Shown: one piece after another, positions 51,043 to 60,001 of the stretch | How positions within the stretch are numbered: position 1 is the stretch's first letter | Layout of the letters: the number at the start of each line of letters is the position of its first letter | Origin: JBBQZP01 sp038207585 | Lineage (GTDB): Bacteria > Pseudomonadota > Alphaproteobacteria > Rhodobacterales > Rhodobacteraceae | Length of the DNA stretch: 64,000 nt | Reading direction: 5' to 3' | Assembly: GCA_038207585.1 (NCBI GenBank) | Contig: JBBQZP010000024.1 | Location: 7,829-71,828 of the forward strand | The notes under the pieces: model-generated | Seen by the model: the letters and a program-made list of their open reading frames with translations, nothing else | Database searches by the model: none | What the model was told of the DNA's origin: nothing | Position numbers and translations under genes: made by a program

Positions 51043-53076
51043 TCAGATGTCTTTGGTCAGGCGCAGGGCATCGTAGATTGCGGCATGTGTGTTGCGCGAT
51101 TCAACCGCATCACCGATGCGGAACAACTGGAACGCGCCGGGGCCGGAGTTCAGGGTTTGCGGACGGCCTTCGATCAGGGCGTCGTAATCGACCGCGCCCA
51201 GGTTTATCGACTGCGGTTTAAGGTCGAAATAGATCTCGGCCAGCGGCTGCGTGCCGTGGTTCACGACGATCTGGTCGTAGTGAGCGGTTTTGGTGTGTGC
51301 GCTGTAATCGGTGCCGATGGTGGCTTGCAGGCGGTTGCCGTCGCGCGCCACCGATTGCAGGCGGTAGGTGACAGTGAAGGTTACCGCCTTGTCCTGCAGG
51401 GCGCGCATGTAGGGGACAAGGTTCATCGCCATAACCTCGGGCGCGAAAGAGCGGTCGGGGGTCATGATTTCGACCGTAGCGCCGCTTTCGGCCAGCAGTT
51501 GGGCGGCCTGCAAAGCCGTGTGATCGCCCGCATCGTCGTAAAGCAGCACGTTCGTGCCGGGTTTCACATCGCCCGACAGGATGTCCCACGCGCTGACGGT
51601 CAGATCATTGCCGCTGTCCAGCACATCGGGTGTGGGCAAGCCGCCCGTGGCGATGATCACCACGTCGGGGGCCGTGGCCAGCACGTCGCCCGCCTCGGCG
51701 AAGGTGTTGAAGCGGAATTCCACGCCGTGTGCTGCACATTGCGCCATGCGCCAGTCGATGATGCCGATCATCTCGCGCCGCCTTGGCGTTTGCGCGGTCA
51801 GCAGGATCTGGCCGCCGGGTTTTGCTGCCGCCTCGAACACGGTTACATGATGCCCGCGCAGGGCCGCGACGCGGGCAGCCTCCAGACCCGCAGGGCCTGC
51901 GCCCACTATGGTGACGCGGCGCTTTGTGGTGGCCGGGGTGATGGTGTGGGGCATGGTTTCTTCGCGGCCCGTGGCGGGGTTGTGGATGCAAAGCGCCATG
52001 CCGCCCTGATAGATCCGGTCAAGGCAATAGGTGGCGCCGACGCAGGGGCGGATATCTTCTTCGCGCCCCTCGCGGATTTTCTGCACGATATGGGGATCGG
52101 CGATATGCGCGCGGGTCATTCCGACCATATCAAGCTGCCCCGACCGGATCGCATGGCGCGCAGTTGCCACATCGGGAATGCGGGCGGCGTGGAAGGTGGG
52201 CATGCCAACCTCGGCCTTGATGCGGCCCGCAAAATCCAGATGCGGGGCAGAGGGCATGCCTTGAATGGGAATCACATCGGTCATCGCGGGGTCGGTGTGG
52301 ATGCGGCCCTTGATTATATTCAGGAAATCGACTTGCCCGCTGTCACGGAACATCTTGCCGATGGCAACACCTTCATCCGGGGTGATGCCGCCCGCCTGAT
52401 CTTCATCCGCCGTATAGCGCACGCCGATCAGGAAGCGGTCGCCCACCCGTTTGCGGCAGGCGGCGATCACCTCGGTCGCAAAGCGGGCGCGGTTTTCGAG
52501 GCTGCCGCCGTAGGGGGCGGCAAGGGAGTTGGTGAAGGGCGACATGAACTGGTCCATCAGATGGCCGTAACATTCAAGCTCGATCCCATCGAGGCCTGCG
52601 GCCTGCATCCGTTCGGCGGCATCGGCGTAATCGGTGATGATCCGGGCGATATCCCAGTCTTCGATGACTTTGGGAAAGGCGCGATGGCTGGGTTCGCGCG
52701 CGGCTGAGGCCGACACCGTGGGCAGCCAGTCGCCCTTGTCCCACCGGGTGCGCCGCCCAAGGTGGGTCAACTGGATCATCACGGCACAGCCTTCGGCGTG
52801 GCAATCATCGGTCAGGCGTTTCATCCAGCCCACCACCTCATCCTTGTAGGCAAGGATGTTGTTGAACACGGGCGGGCTGTCTTTTGACACCGCCGCAGAC
52901 CCTGCGGTCATGGTCAGCGCGACTCCGGCCTTGGCGCGTTCCAGATGATACAGGCGATAGCGGTCTTTGGGCATGCCGTCTTCGGGATAGGCCGGCTCGT
53001 GGCTGGTGGTCATGATCCGGTTTTTCAGCGTCAGGTGTTTAAGCTGATAGGGTTGCAAAAGCGGATCGTTCGACAT
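51043..53076 (-). CDS. FMN/Fe-S/FAD oxidoreductase of the N-demethylase group
   Basis: 677 aa. N-terminal TIM barrel (OYE-like, about 1-360), a cysteine-rich linker CVGATYCLDRIYQGGMALC near 345-365, then FAD/NAD domains (VTIVGAGPAGLEAARVAALRG; ATGGLPTPD). Same layout as trimethylamine dehydrogenase, 2,4-dienoyl-CoA reductase and the N-methylproline and dimethylglycine demethylases (HpbA/DgcA-like) of Paracoccus and Pseudomonas; I favour an N-demethylase. The Fe-S motif has Ala where the second of four cysteines is usual. Three-cysteine clusters may be normal in this subgroup. Confidence 0.8.
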   Translation of the reverse strand: MSNDPLLQPYQLKHLTLKNRIMTTSHEPAYPEDGMPKDRYRLYHLERAKAGVALTMTAGSAAVSKDSPPVFNNILAYKDEVVGWMKRLTDDCHAEGCAVMIQLTHLGRRTRWDKGDWLPTVSASAAREPSHRAFPKVIEDWDIARIITDYADAAERMQAAGLDGIELECYGHLMDQFMSPFTNSLAAPYGGSLENRARFATEVIAACRKRVGDRFLIGVRYTADEDQAGGITPDEGVAIGKMFRDSGQVDFLNIIKGRIHTDPAMTDVIPIQGMPSAPHLDFAGRIKAEVGMPTFHAARIPDVATARHAIRSGQLDMVGMTRAHIADPHIVQKIREGREEDIRPCVGATYCLDRIYQGGMALCIHNPATGREETMPHTITPATTKRRVTIVGAGPAGLEAARVAALRGHHVTVFEAAAKPGGQILLTAQTPRRREMIGIIDWRMAQCAAHGVEFRFNTFAEAGDVLATAPDVVIIATGGLPTPDVLDSGNDLTVSAWDILSGDVKPGTNVLLYDDAGDHTALQAAQLLAESGATVEIMTPDRSFAPEVMAMNLVPYMRALQDKAVTFTVTYRLQSVARDGNRLQATIGTDYSAHTKTAHYDQIVVNHGTQPLAEIYFDLKPQSINLGAVDYDALIEGRPQTLNSGPGAFQLFRIGDAVESRNTHAAIYDALRLTKDI

Positions 53077-53179
53077 CGGAGCCTCCGGGTTGATGGGGAA
53101 AGCCTAGGGCCGGGCGGGGGCGCGGGAAAGGTCCGGGGGCGACAATTCGGCGGATATTTGTGACGGGATCGGGACGTGC

Positions 53180-53944
53180 CTACCCGGCTGTCACATGCAC
53201 CATCGTGCCCCAGCCGTCGCATTTCGCGGCCAGATCATCCGGCAGGGCATGGTCGGTGAACATCGCCGCCAGATCGCCCAATGACGCCAGCCGCACCGGG
53301 GCGGAGCGGGTCAGTTTGCTGGCATCCGCCACCAGAAATGCCTGGCGCGACTGGCGGATGATGGCTTTTGAGACCCGCACCTCGGCCAGATCGAAATCCA
53401 GAAGATCACCGTCACGGTCCAGGGCCGAGGTACCGATCACCGCGTAATCGACCTTGAATTGCTGGATGAAATCGGTGGTAAGATCGCCGACCAGCCCGCC
53501 GTCGGTGCGGCGCAGGTTGCCGCCTGCCACCATGATCTCGCACGACTGGTTGGCGACCAGAATGTTGGCAACGTTCATGTTGTTGGTCACGACGGTGATG
53601 TTGTGGTGGTGCAACAACTCGCGCGCCACAGCCTCGGTCGTGGTGCCAAGGTTCAGGATCATCGAGGAATTGTCGGGGATCGCCTGCGCGCAGGCCCGCC
53701 CGATGGCTGCCTTGGCCGCGTCGTTCATGCGGCGGCGTTCCTCATACCCGATATTGCTGACCCCGGTGCGTGGCACAGCGCCGCCATGCACGCGGTCCAG
53801 AAGGCCCGCATCGGCAAGATCGGTCAGATCGCGCCTTATGGTTTGCAGCGTCACCTGAAACCGTTCGGCCAGCGATTCGACCACCACCCGCCCGTCCGCA
53901 CGGGCAAGTTCAAGAATCTCGGTTTGTCGAAAACTAAGGGTCAT
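53180..53944 (-). CDS. glpR: DeoR-family glycerol regulator GlpR
   Basis: 254 aa. DeoR winged helix at about 1-55 (RQTEILELARADGRVVVESLAERFQVTLQTIRRDL) and a sugar-phosphate-binding domain (ILNLGTTTEAVARELL, MVAGGNLRRTDGGLVG, VDYAVIGTSALDRDGDLLDFD). The location, divergent from glpD and the glycerol transport genes, marks it as the glycerol 3-phosphate-responsive repressor. A TTCGC/GCGAA array lies between the two genes. Confidence 0.92.
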   Translation of the reverse strand: MTLSFRQTEILELARADGRVVVESLAERFQVTLQTIRRDLTDLADAGLLDRVHGGAVPRTGVSNIGYEERRRMNDAAKAAIGRACAQAIPDNSSMILNLGTTTEAVARELLHHHNITVVTNNMNVANILVANQSCEIMVAGGNLRRTDGGLVGDLTTDFIQQFKVDYAVIGTSALDRDGDLLDFDLAEVRVSKAIIRQSRQAFLVADASKLTRSAPVRLASLGDLAAMFTDHALPDDLAAKCDGWGTMVHVTAG

Positions 53945-54112
53945 GGGCCTGATTACCGTTCACTGGCCCCCTTCTATGCACAGAAAAACGCGCCAGTCAT
54001 GCACAGATTTTTGCGCTTTTACCTGCTGCACTGCGGCGAGACCTGGCCTCTGGATTTAAGCCTTTGGGCTAAATGCGCGCATACAAAGGGAAAATTATTG
54101 CTGCAGTCGCAC

Positions 54113-54152
54113 GCGAAAATGTTCGCTTTAAGGAAATTCGCGCAAAAGCGAA
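54113..54152. promoter_or_regulatory. Candidate GlpR operator array
   Basis: Two inverted pairs: GCGAA (54113-54117) with TTCGC (54122-54126), then TTCGC (54137-54141) with GCGAA (54148-54152), the second with a 6-nt spacer. They lie in the 272-bp gap between glpR and glpD, 65-105 bp before the glpD start. Just downstream TTGACA (54161-54166) could be a -35 box, but the -10 is weak. Confidence 0.5.
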
Positions 54153-54216
54153 TATTTTCTTTGACAGATCCCGTCAAAACACGTCTGTTAAGGGCGCACC
54201 AACGGGGGGAGCCAGC

Positions 54217-55806
54217 GTGCCAGACGCAGCAAGATCGGCTGAGGTTGATCTTTTCATCATCGGCGGCGGGATAAACGGCTGCGGCATCGCACGCGATGCA
54301 GCGGGCCGGGGTTTGTCCGTGGCGCTGGCCGAGATGGGCGATCTGGCGCAGGCGACCTCCAGTGCGTCGACCAAACTTTTTCACGGTGGGTTGCGGTATC
54401 TGGAGTATTTCGAGTTCCGTCTGGTGCGCGAGGCGCTGGAGGAACGCGAAACCCTGCTGGTGGCCATGCCGCATATCAGCTGGCCGATGCGCTTTGTGCT
54501 GCCCTACCACCCCGACATGCGGTTTGAGAGTGACACGCCGACTTCGCGCCTGTTGTCGCGCGTAATGCCGTGGATGAAGGGGCGCCGCCCCGCTTGGCTG
54601 ATCAGGCTGGGGCTCGCGATCTATGACAATCTGGGCGGGCGCAAGATCTTACCGGGGGCAAAGACACTGGATCTGACAACCGATCCGGCGGGCAAGGTGC
54701 TGAACTCCAAATTCAAACGCGCCTATGAATACTCCGACTGCTGGGTGGAAGACAGCCGCTTGGTGGTGCTGAACGCCCGCGATGCCGAGGCGCGGGGCGC
54801 ACGGGTCATGGTCGGCACCAAGGTGGTTTCGGCAGACCGCAGCGCGGACGGATGGCAGATCACCACCGAAGGGCCGGACGGGCGCACGGTCCATCACGCC
54901 AAAGCGCTGGTCAATGCGGGTGGGCCGTGGGTGGAAGACGTGATCCGCAACACCCTGCGGATCAATTCGACCGAAGGCGTGCGGCTGGTGCGCGGCAGCC
55001 ATATCGTGACAAAGCGCCTGTTCGATCACGACCGCTGCTATTTCTTTCAGGGCACCGATGGCCGGATCATCTTTGCCATTCCCTACGAGCAGGATTTTAC
55101 CCTGATCGGCACCACCGACCATGACCACAAGGGTGCGCCCGGAACCGCCGTCTGCACGCCCGAGGAACAGGATTATCTGTGCAACTTCGCCTCGCAGTAT
55201 TTCGCCAAACCCGTGACAAAGGCCGATATCGTGTGGACCTATTCCGGCGTGCGGCCGCTGTATAATGACGGTGCGAAATCGGCGACGGCGGCGACGCGGG
55301 ATTATGTGCTGAGCCTCGATCAGACCGGCGCGCCGTTGCTGAACGTCTTTGGCGGCAAGATCACGACCTACCGCCGTCTGGCGGAATCAGCGCTGGAGAA
55401 ACTGGAGCCGTTTTTCCCGCAAGCCAAGGGCAAGTGGACCGCCCGCGTGGCGATGCCCGGCGGCGATTTCCCGCATGACGGGGTTGCCGCGCTGACCGCC
55501 GATCTGGCCCGCGCCTATCCTTTCCTGACGCCGTTCTGGGCCGGACGGATGATCCGCGCATACGGGACCGAGGCGACGCTGGTGCTGGGCCAAGCCAAAT
55601 CCACCGCCGATCTGGGCCGCGATTTTGGCGCGACCCTGACCGAAGCCGAGGTGCGCTGGCTGATGTCCCGCGAATATGCGCGATGTGCCGCAGATGTTGT
55701 CTGGCGGCGCAGCAAGCTGGGCCTGCGGATGAACGCCGATCAGATTGTGGCGCTGGATGCGTGGATGCAACACGCGCGCGGGGCGATCAGCCCTGCGGCG
55801 GAATAG
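54217..55806 (+). CDS. glpD: Glycerol-3-phosphate dehydrogenase, FAD type
   Basis: 529 aa from GTG 54217, chosen because GGGGGAG sits five bases upstream; the open frame runs back to 54073. FAD motif LFIIGGGINGCGIARDAAGRG, STKLFHGGLRYLEYFEFRLV, and the C-terminal DAO_C region. It oxidises glycerol 3-phosphate to dihydroxyacetone phosphate at the inner membrane and feeds electrons to ubiquinone. First gene of the glycerol operon, 9 bp before glpS. Confidence 0.94.
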   Translation: MPDAARSAEVDLFIIGGGINGCGIARDAAGRGLSVALAEMGDLAQATSSASTKLFHGGLRYLEYFEFRLVREALEERETLLVAMPHISWPMRFVLPYHPDMRFESDTPTSRLLSRVMPWMKGRRPAWLIRLGLAIYDNLGGRKILPGAKTLDLTTDPAGKVLNSKFKRAYEYSDCWVEDSRLVVLNARDAEARGARVMVGTKVVSADRSADGWQITTEGPDGRTVHHAKALVNAGGPWVEDVIRNTLRINSTEGVRLVRGSHIVTKRLFDHDRCYFFQGTDGRIIFAIPYEQDFTLIGTTDHDHKGAPGTAVCTPEEQDYLCNFASQYFAKPVTKADIVWTYSGVRPLYNDGAKSATAATRDYVLSLDQTGAPLLNVFGGKITTYRRLAESALEKLEPFFPQAKGKWTARVAMPGGDFPHDGVAALTADLARAYPFLTPFWAGRMIRAYGTEATLVLGQAKSTADLGRDFGATLTEAEVRWLMSREYARCAADVVWRRSKLGLRMNADQIVALDAWMQHARGAISPAAE

Positions 55807-55815
55807 GGGCTGGGG

Positions 55816-56904
55816 ATGGCGCTGGAATTCAAGGGTGTCACCCGGTCGGTCGAAGGACGGATGCACATCCACCCGACCGACCTGACGTTGGAGCGCGGCA
55901 CGATGAACGTGCTGCTGGGCCCAACGCTGTCGGGCAAGACCAGCCTGATGCGGCTGATGGCGGGGCTGGATGTACCCAGCGCCGGGCGCATCTTTTGGGA
56001 AGGTGCCGATGTGACCGGCATGCGCGTGCAGGACCGCCGCATCGCAATGGTCTACCAGCAATTCATCAACTACCCGGCGATGAGCGTTTACGACAACATC
56101 GCGTCACCGATGCGCCTTATGGGTAAATCGAAGGCCGAGATTGACCGCGCCGTGCGCGAGACGTCCGAGATGCTGAAGCTGACGCCCTTGCTGGACCGCA
56201 AGCCGTTGGAGCTTTCGGGCGGCCAGCAACAGCGCTGCGCCTTGGCGCGGGCTTTGGTCAAAGGCGCAGGGCTGGTTTTGCTGGATGAACCGCTGGCCAA
56301 CCTTGACTACAAACTGCGCGAGGAACTGCGCGCCGAGATTCCGCGCATCTTCGAGGCATCGGGTGCGATTTTCGTCTATGCGACCACCGAACCGGAAGAG
56401 GCGCTTTTGCTGGGGGGCAATACCGCAACCCTGTGGGAGGGCCGCATCACACAGTTCGGCCCTACGCCGCTGGTCTACCGCCAGCCCGCCGATGCCACCA
56501 CGGCACGGGTGTTTTCAGACCCGCCGATGAATTTCCTGCCCGCCGTTCTTCAGGGTGGGCGGCTGCATCTGGGTGATACAGCACAAGTTGCGGCCGAGGG
56601 TCCGTTCGCGGCCCTGCCGCAGGGCCAATACACCGCCGGCTTTCGCGCCAACCACATGACGCTGCACCGCGAAACGGGGGCATCGGTCGAATTTTCCTGC
56701 CGCCTTGCGGTGACGGAAATCACCGGGTCCGAGACGTTTTTGCATCTGGATCACGGCGCCGATCGCTGGGTCGGTCTGGTGCACGGGGTGCAGGATCTGG
56801 CGCATGGCACGGCGCTTTCGGTCTGGGTGGACCCCGCGCATCTCTATCTATTCGACGCCTCCGGGCGGCTTGCCGCACCTGCGGCCTATGCGGCAGCGGC
56901 CTGA
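55816..56904 (+). CDS. glpS: Glycerol ABC transporter ATPase GlpS
   Basis: 362 aa. Walker A GPTLSGKTS (35-43), Q-loop VYQQF, signature LSGGQ (133-137) and Walker B LVLLDEP with E158 are intact, and a C-terminal TOBE-type region follows. The H-loop, however, reads YATTEPEEAL at about 188-197 instead of YVTHDQEEAL, so the switch histidine is Thr191. The gene order matches glpSTPQV of Rhizobium, an ABC glycerol importer. Paired with GlpT, see the findings. Confidence 0.9.
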   Translation: MALEFKGVTRSVEGRMHIHPTDLTLERGTMNVLLGPTLSGKTSLMRLMAGLDVPSAGRIFWEGADVTGMRVQDRRIAMVYQQFINYPAMSVYDNIASPMRLMGKSKAEIDRAVRETSEMLKLTPLLDRKPLELSGGQQQRCALARALVKGAGLVLLDEPLANLDYKLREELRAEIPRIFEASGAIFVYATTEPEEALLLGGNTATLWEGRITQFGPTPLVYRQPADATTARVFSDPPMNFLPAVLQGGRLHLGDTAQVAAEGPFAALPQGQYTAGFRANHMTLHRETGASVEFSCRLAVTEITGSETFLHLDHGADRWVGLVHGVQDLAHGTALSVWVDPAHLYLFDASGRLAAPAAYAAAA

Positions 56905-56911
56905 GGGGAAC

Positions 56912-57985
56912 ATGGCAGAAATCACCCTATCAAAACTGGCGCACAGCTATCTTCCCGATCCGGACGGTGAGAAGGATTTTGCGCTGAAGGAAATGGATCA
57001 CGTCTGGCAGGACGGTGGTGCCTATGCGCTGCTGGGGTCATCAGGGTGCGGCAAGACCACGCTTTTGAACATCATCTCGGGTCTTGTGCGGCCCAGCCAC
57101 GGGCGGGTTCTGTTCAACGGAACGGATGTGACCGATCAGCCCACGGCGGCGCGCAACATCGCACAGGTGTTCCAGTTTCCCGTCGTCTACGACACGATGA
57201 CAGTGCGCGAGAACCTGGCCTTTCCGCTGCGCAACCGGGGCATGGATGCGGCCTATATCAAGGGCCGGGTTGACCAGATTGCCGCGATGATCGGCATGGA
57301 GGAACGGCTGAACTTCAAGGCGCGCGGGCTGACCGCCGACGCCAAACAGAAGATCAGCCTTGGCCGCGGCATGGTGCGTGAAGATGTGAATGCGATCCTG
57401 TTCGACGAACCGCTGACCGTGATCGACCCGCATATGAAGTGGGAACTGCGCACCCAGCTTAAATCGCTGCACCGCGAATTCGGCCATACGATGATCTATG
57501 TCACGCATGACCAGACCGAGGCGCTGACCTTCGCCGACAAGGTGGTGGTCATGTATGACGGCCGTGTGGTGCAGATGGGCACGCCGCAGGAACTGTTCGA
57601 AACGCCTGCGCATACGTTTGTGGGCTATTTCATCGGCTCGCCCGGCATGAACCTGTTCGATGCACGGATCGAGGCCTCGCAGGCCCATGTCGGCGATCTG
57701 TCGGTGCCCTTGGGTGCGGTTTACGGCCCGCTGCGTGGCAAGGTGCAGATCGGCATCCGGCCCGAATTCGTGCGGCTTTCGACGGGTGGCCTGCCCTTCA
57801 CCCTACGCCGCGTCGAGGATGTGGGCCGCCACCGCATCGTGCGCGGCGAGGTGATGGGAACCCCGGTCAACATCGTGGCCCCCGAGGGTGCCGGGATTGG
57901 CGCAGACATGACGCATGTGACGTTTGATCCCGAAAGGATCAGCGTTTACGCCGACGACTGGCGTGTGGAAGGAATGGCCGCCTGA
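56912..57985 (+). CDS. glpT: Glycerol ABC transporter ATPase GlpT
   Basis: 357 aa from ATG 56912, with GAGGGG just upstream. Walker A GSSGCGKTT (42-50), Walker B AILFDEP (E166) and H-loop YVTHDQTEAL (H199) are intact. The signature region reads LTADAKQ (140-146) in place of LSGGQ, so this half cannot complete a normal ATP site on its partner. Q-loop is VFQFP. Not to be confused with the unrelated antiporter also named GlpT in E. coli. Overlaps glpP by 1 base at the stop. Confidence 0.9.
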   Translation: MAEITLSKLAHSYLPDPDGEKDFALKEMDHVWQDGGAYALLGSSGCGKTTLLNIISGLVRPSHGRVLFNGTDVTDQPTAARNIAQVFQFPVVYDTMTVRENLAFPLRNRGMDAAYIKGRVDQIAAMIGMEERLNFKARGLTADAKQKISLGRGMVREDVNAILFDEPLTVIDPHMKWELRTQLKSLHREFGHTMIYVTHDQTEALTFADKVVVMYDGRVVQMGTPQELFETPAHTFVGYFIGSPGMNLFDARIEASQAHVGDLSVPLGAVYGPLRGKVQIGIRPEFVRLSTGGLPFTLRRVEDVGRHRIVRGEVMGTPVNIVAPEGAGIGADMTHVTFDPERISVYADDWRVEGMAA

Positions 57986-58856
57986 TGGACAAGACGCAAA
58001 ACAACCGCGCGTGGTTTCTGGTGCTGCCGGTTCTTGTTCTGGTCGGCTTTTCCGCCGTGATCCCGCTGATGACGGTGGTGAATTACGCCGTGCAGGACAC
58101 GTTCGGGAACAACGTTTTCGATTGGGTCGGCATCGAATGGTTCGAAGACATGGTGAAATCCGAACGGATGCACGCGGCTTTGGGGCGGCAGTTGATGTTT
58201 TCGGCGATCATTCTGGCGATCGAGGTGCCCCTTGGCATCTATATCGCGCTGAACATGCCGAAAAAAGGCTTCTGGGCCAGTTTCTGCCTTGTGCTGATGG
58301 CGCTGCCGCTTTTGGTGCCGTTCAACGTGGTCGGTACGATCTGGCAGATTTTCGGGCGGGTCGATATCGGCCTTCTGGGGCACACGCTGGAGTCGATGGG
58401 GGTTGATTACAACTACACCAGCGATGCGCTGGATGCGTGGATCACGGTCATTGTCATGGACGTCTGGCATTGGACTTCGCTGGTGGCTCTGCTGTCCTAC
58501 GCTGGCCTGCAATCCATCCCCGAGGCCTATTATCAGGCCGCCAAGATTGATCAGGCAAGCCGGTGGTCGGTGTTCCGGTTCATCGAGTTGCCCAAGATGC
58601 AGGGCGTTCTGCTGATTGCCGTGCTGCTGCGGTTCATGGACAGTTTCATGATTTATACCGAGCCTTTCGTCGTCACCGGCGGCGGCCCCGGAAATTCGAC
58701 CACGTTCCTGTCGATTGACCTTGTGAAAATGGCCATCGGGCAGTTCGATCTGGGCAATGCGGGGGCGTTCTCGATCATGTATTTCCTTGTTATCCTGTTG
58801 ATCTCATGGGTGTTCTACACCGTGATGACCAACCTAGACAAAAGGGATGCCCGCTG

Positions 58857-58857
<1 letters not shown>
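57985..58857 (+). CDS. glpP: Glycerol ABC transporter permease GlpP
   Basis: 290 aa; start overlaps the glpT stop. Six membrane segments, EAA loop in IPEAYYQAAKIDQASRWSVFRFIELPKMQGVL. MalF/UgpA-like permease, part of the glycerol importer by synteny. Overlaps glpQ by 1 base. Confidence 0.9.
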
Positions 58858-59660
<803 letters not shown>

Positions 59661-59663
59661 ATC

Positions 59664-59939
59664 ATGGCATGGATGGCATGGACATGGCCCACGGCGATTT
59701 TCTTCATGGCAATCGCAAGCCTGCTGGTGATTTTTACGATCCTTGCGATCCGCTATCCCGAGACGCCGCGCATCGGCGTCTTGCGGATTGAAACCACGCG
59801 GGGCGACCGCTTGTTCATTTCCCTTTTGGGGTCGGCCTTCATCCACATCGGCTGGCTCTTTTTCTTCGGCTCCTCCGCCATCTGGGGGGCGCCGATTGTC
59901 TGCCTGATCTATGCCGCAGCGGTGTTCCGCTGGGTCTGA
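59664..59939 (+). CDS. DUF2160 small membrane protein of the glycerol operon
   Basis: 91 aa with three predicted membrane segments (about 8-28, 50-68, 73-90). DUF2160 is found next to glycerol-type ABC importer genes, between the permease and binding-protein genes. It could be an auxiliary subunit, assembly factor or regulator of the transporter; nothing in the sequence decides. Spacing to glpQ is 3 bp, so it is co-translated. 62 bp to glpV, with GGGAGGAA before the glpV start. Confidence 0.83.
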   Translation: MAWMAWTWPTAIFFMAIASLLVIFTILAIRYPETPRIGVLRIETTRGDRLFISLLGSAFIHIGWLFFFGSSAIWGAPIVCLIYAAAVFRWV

Positions 59940-60001
59940 TCGGGAAAATCACCGCGGGGAGAGCCCCGTATAACAGATCTCAACATTCTGGGAGGAATAT
60001 C

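Noticed and set aside
51085..52707. 540-codon plus-strand frame over the flavin oxidoreductase
   Set aside because: Antisense shadow; the minus-strand gene has FAD, FMN and Fe-S motifs in order.
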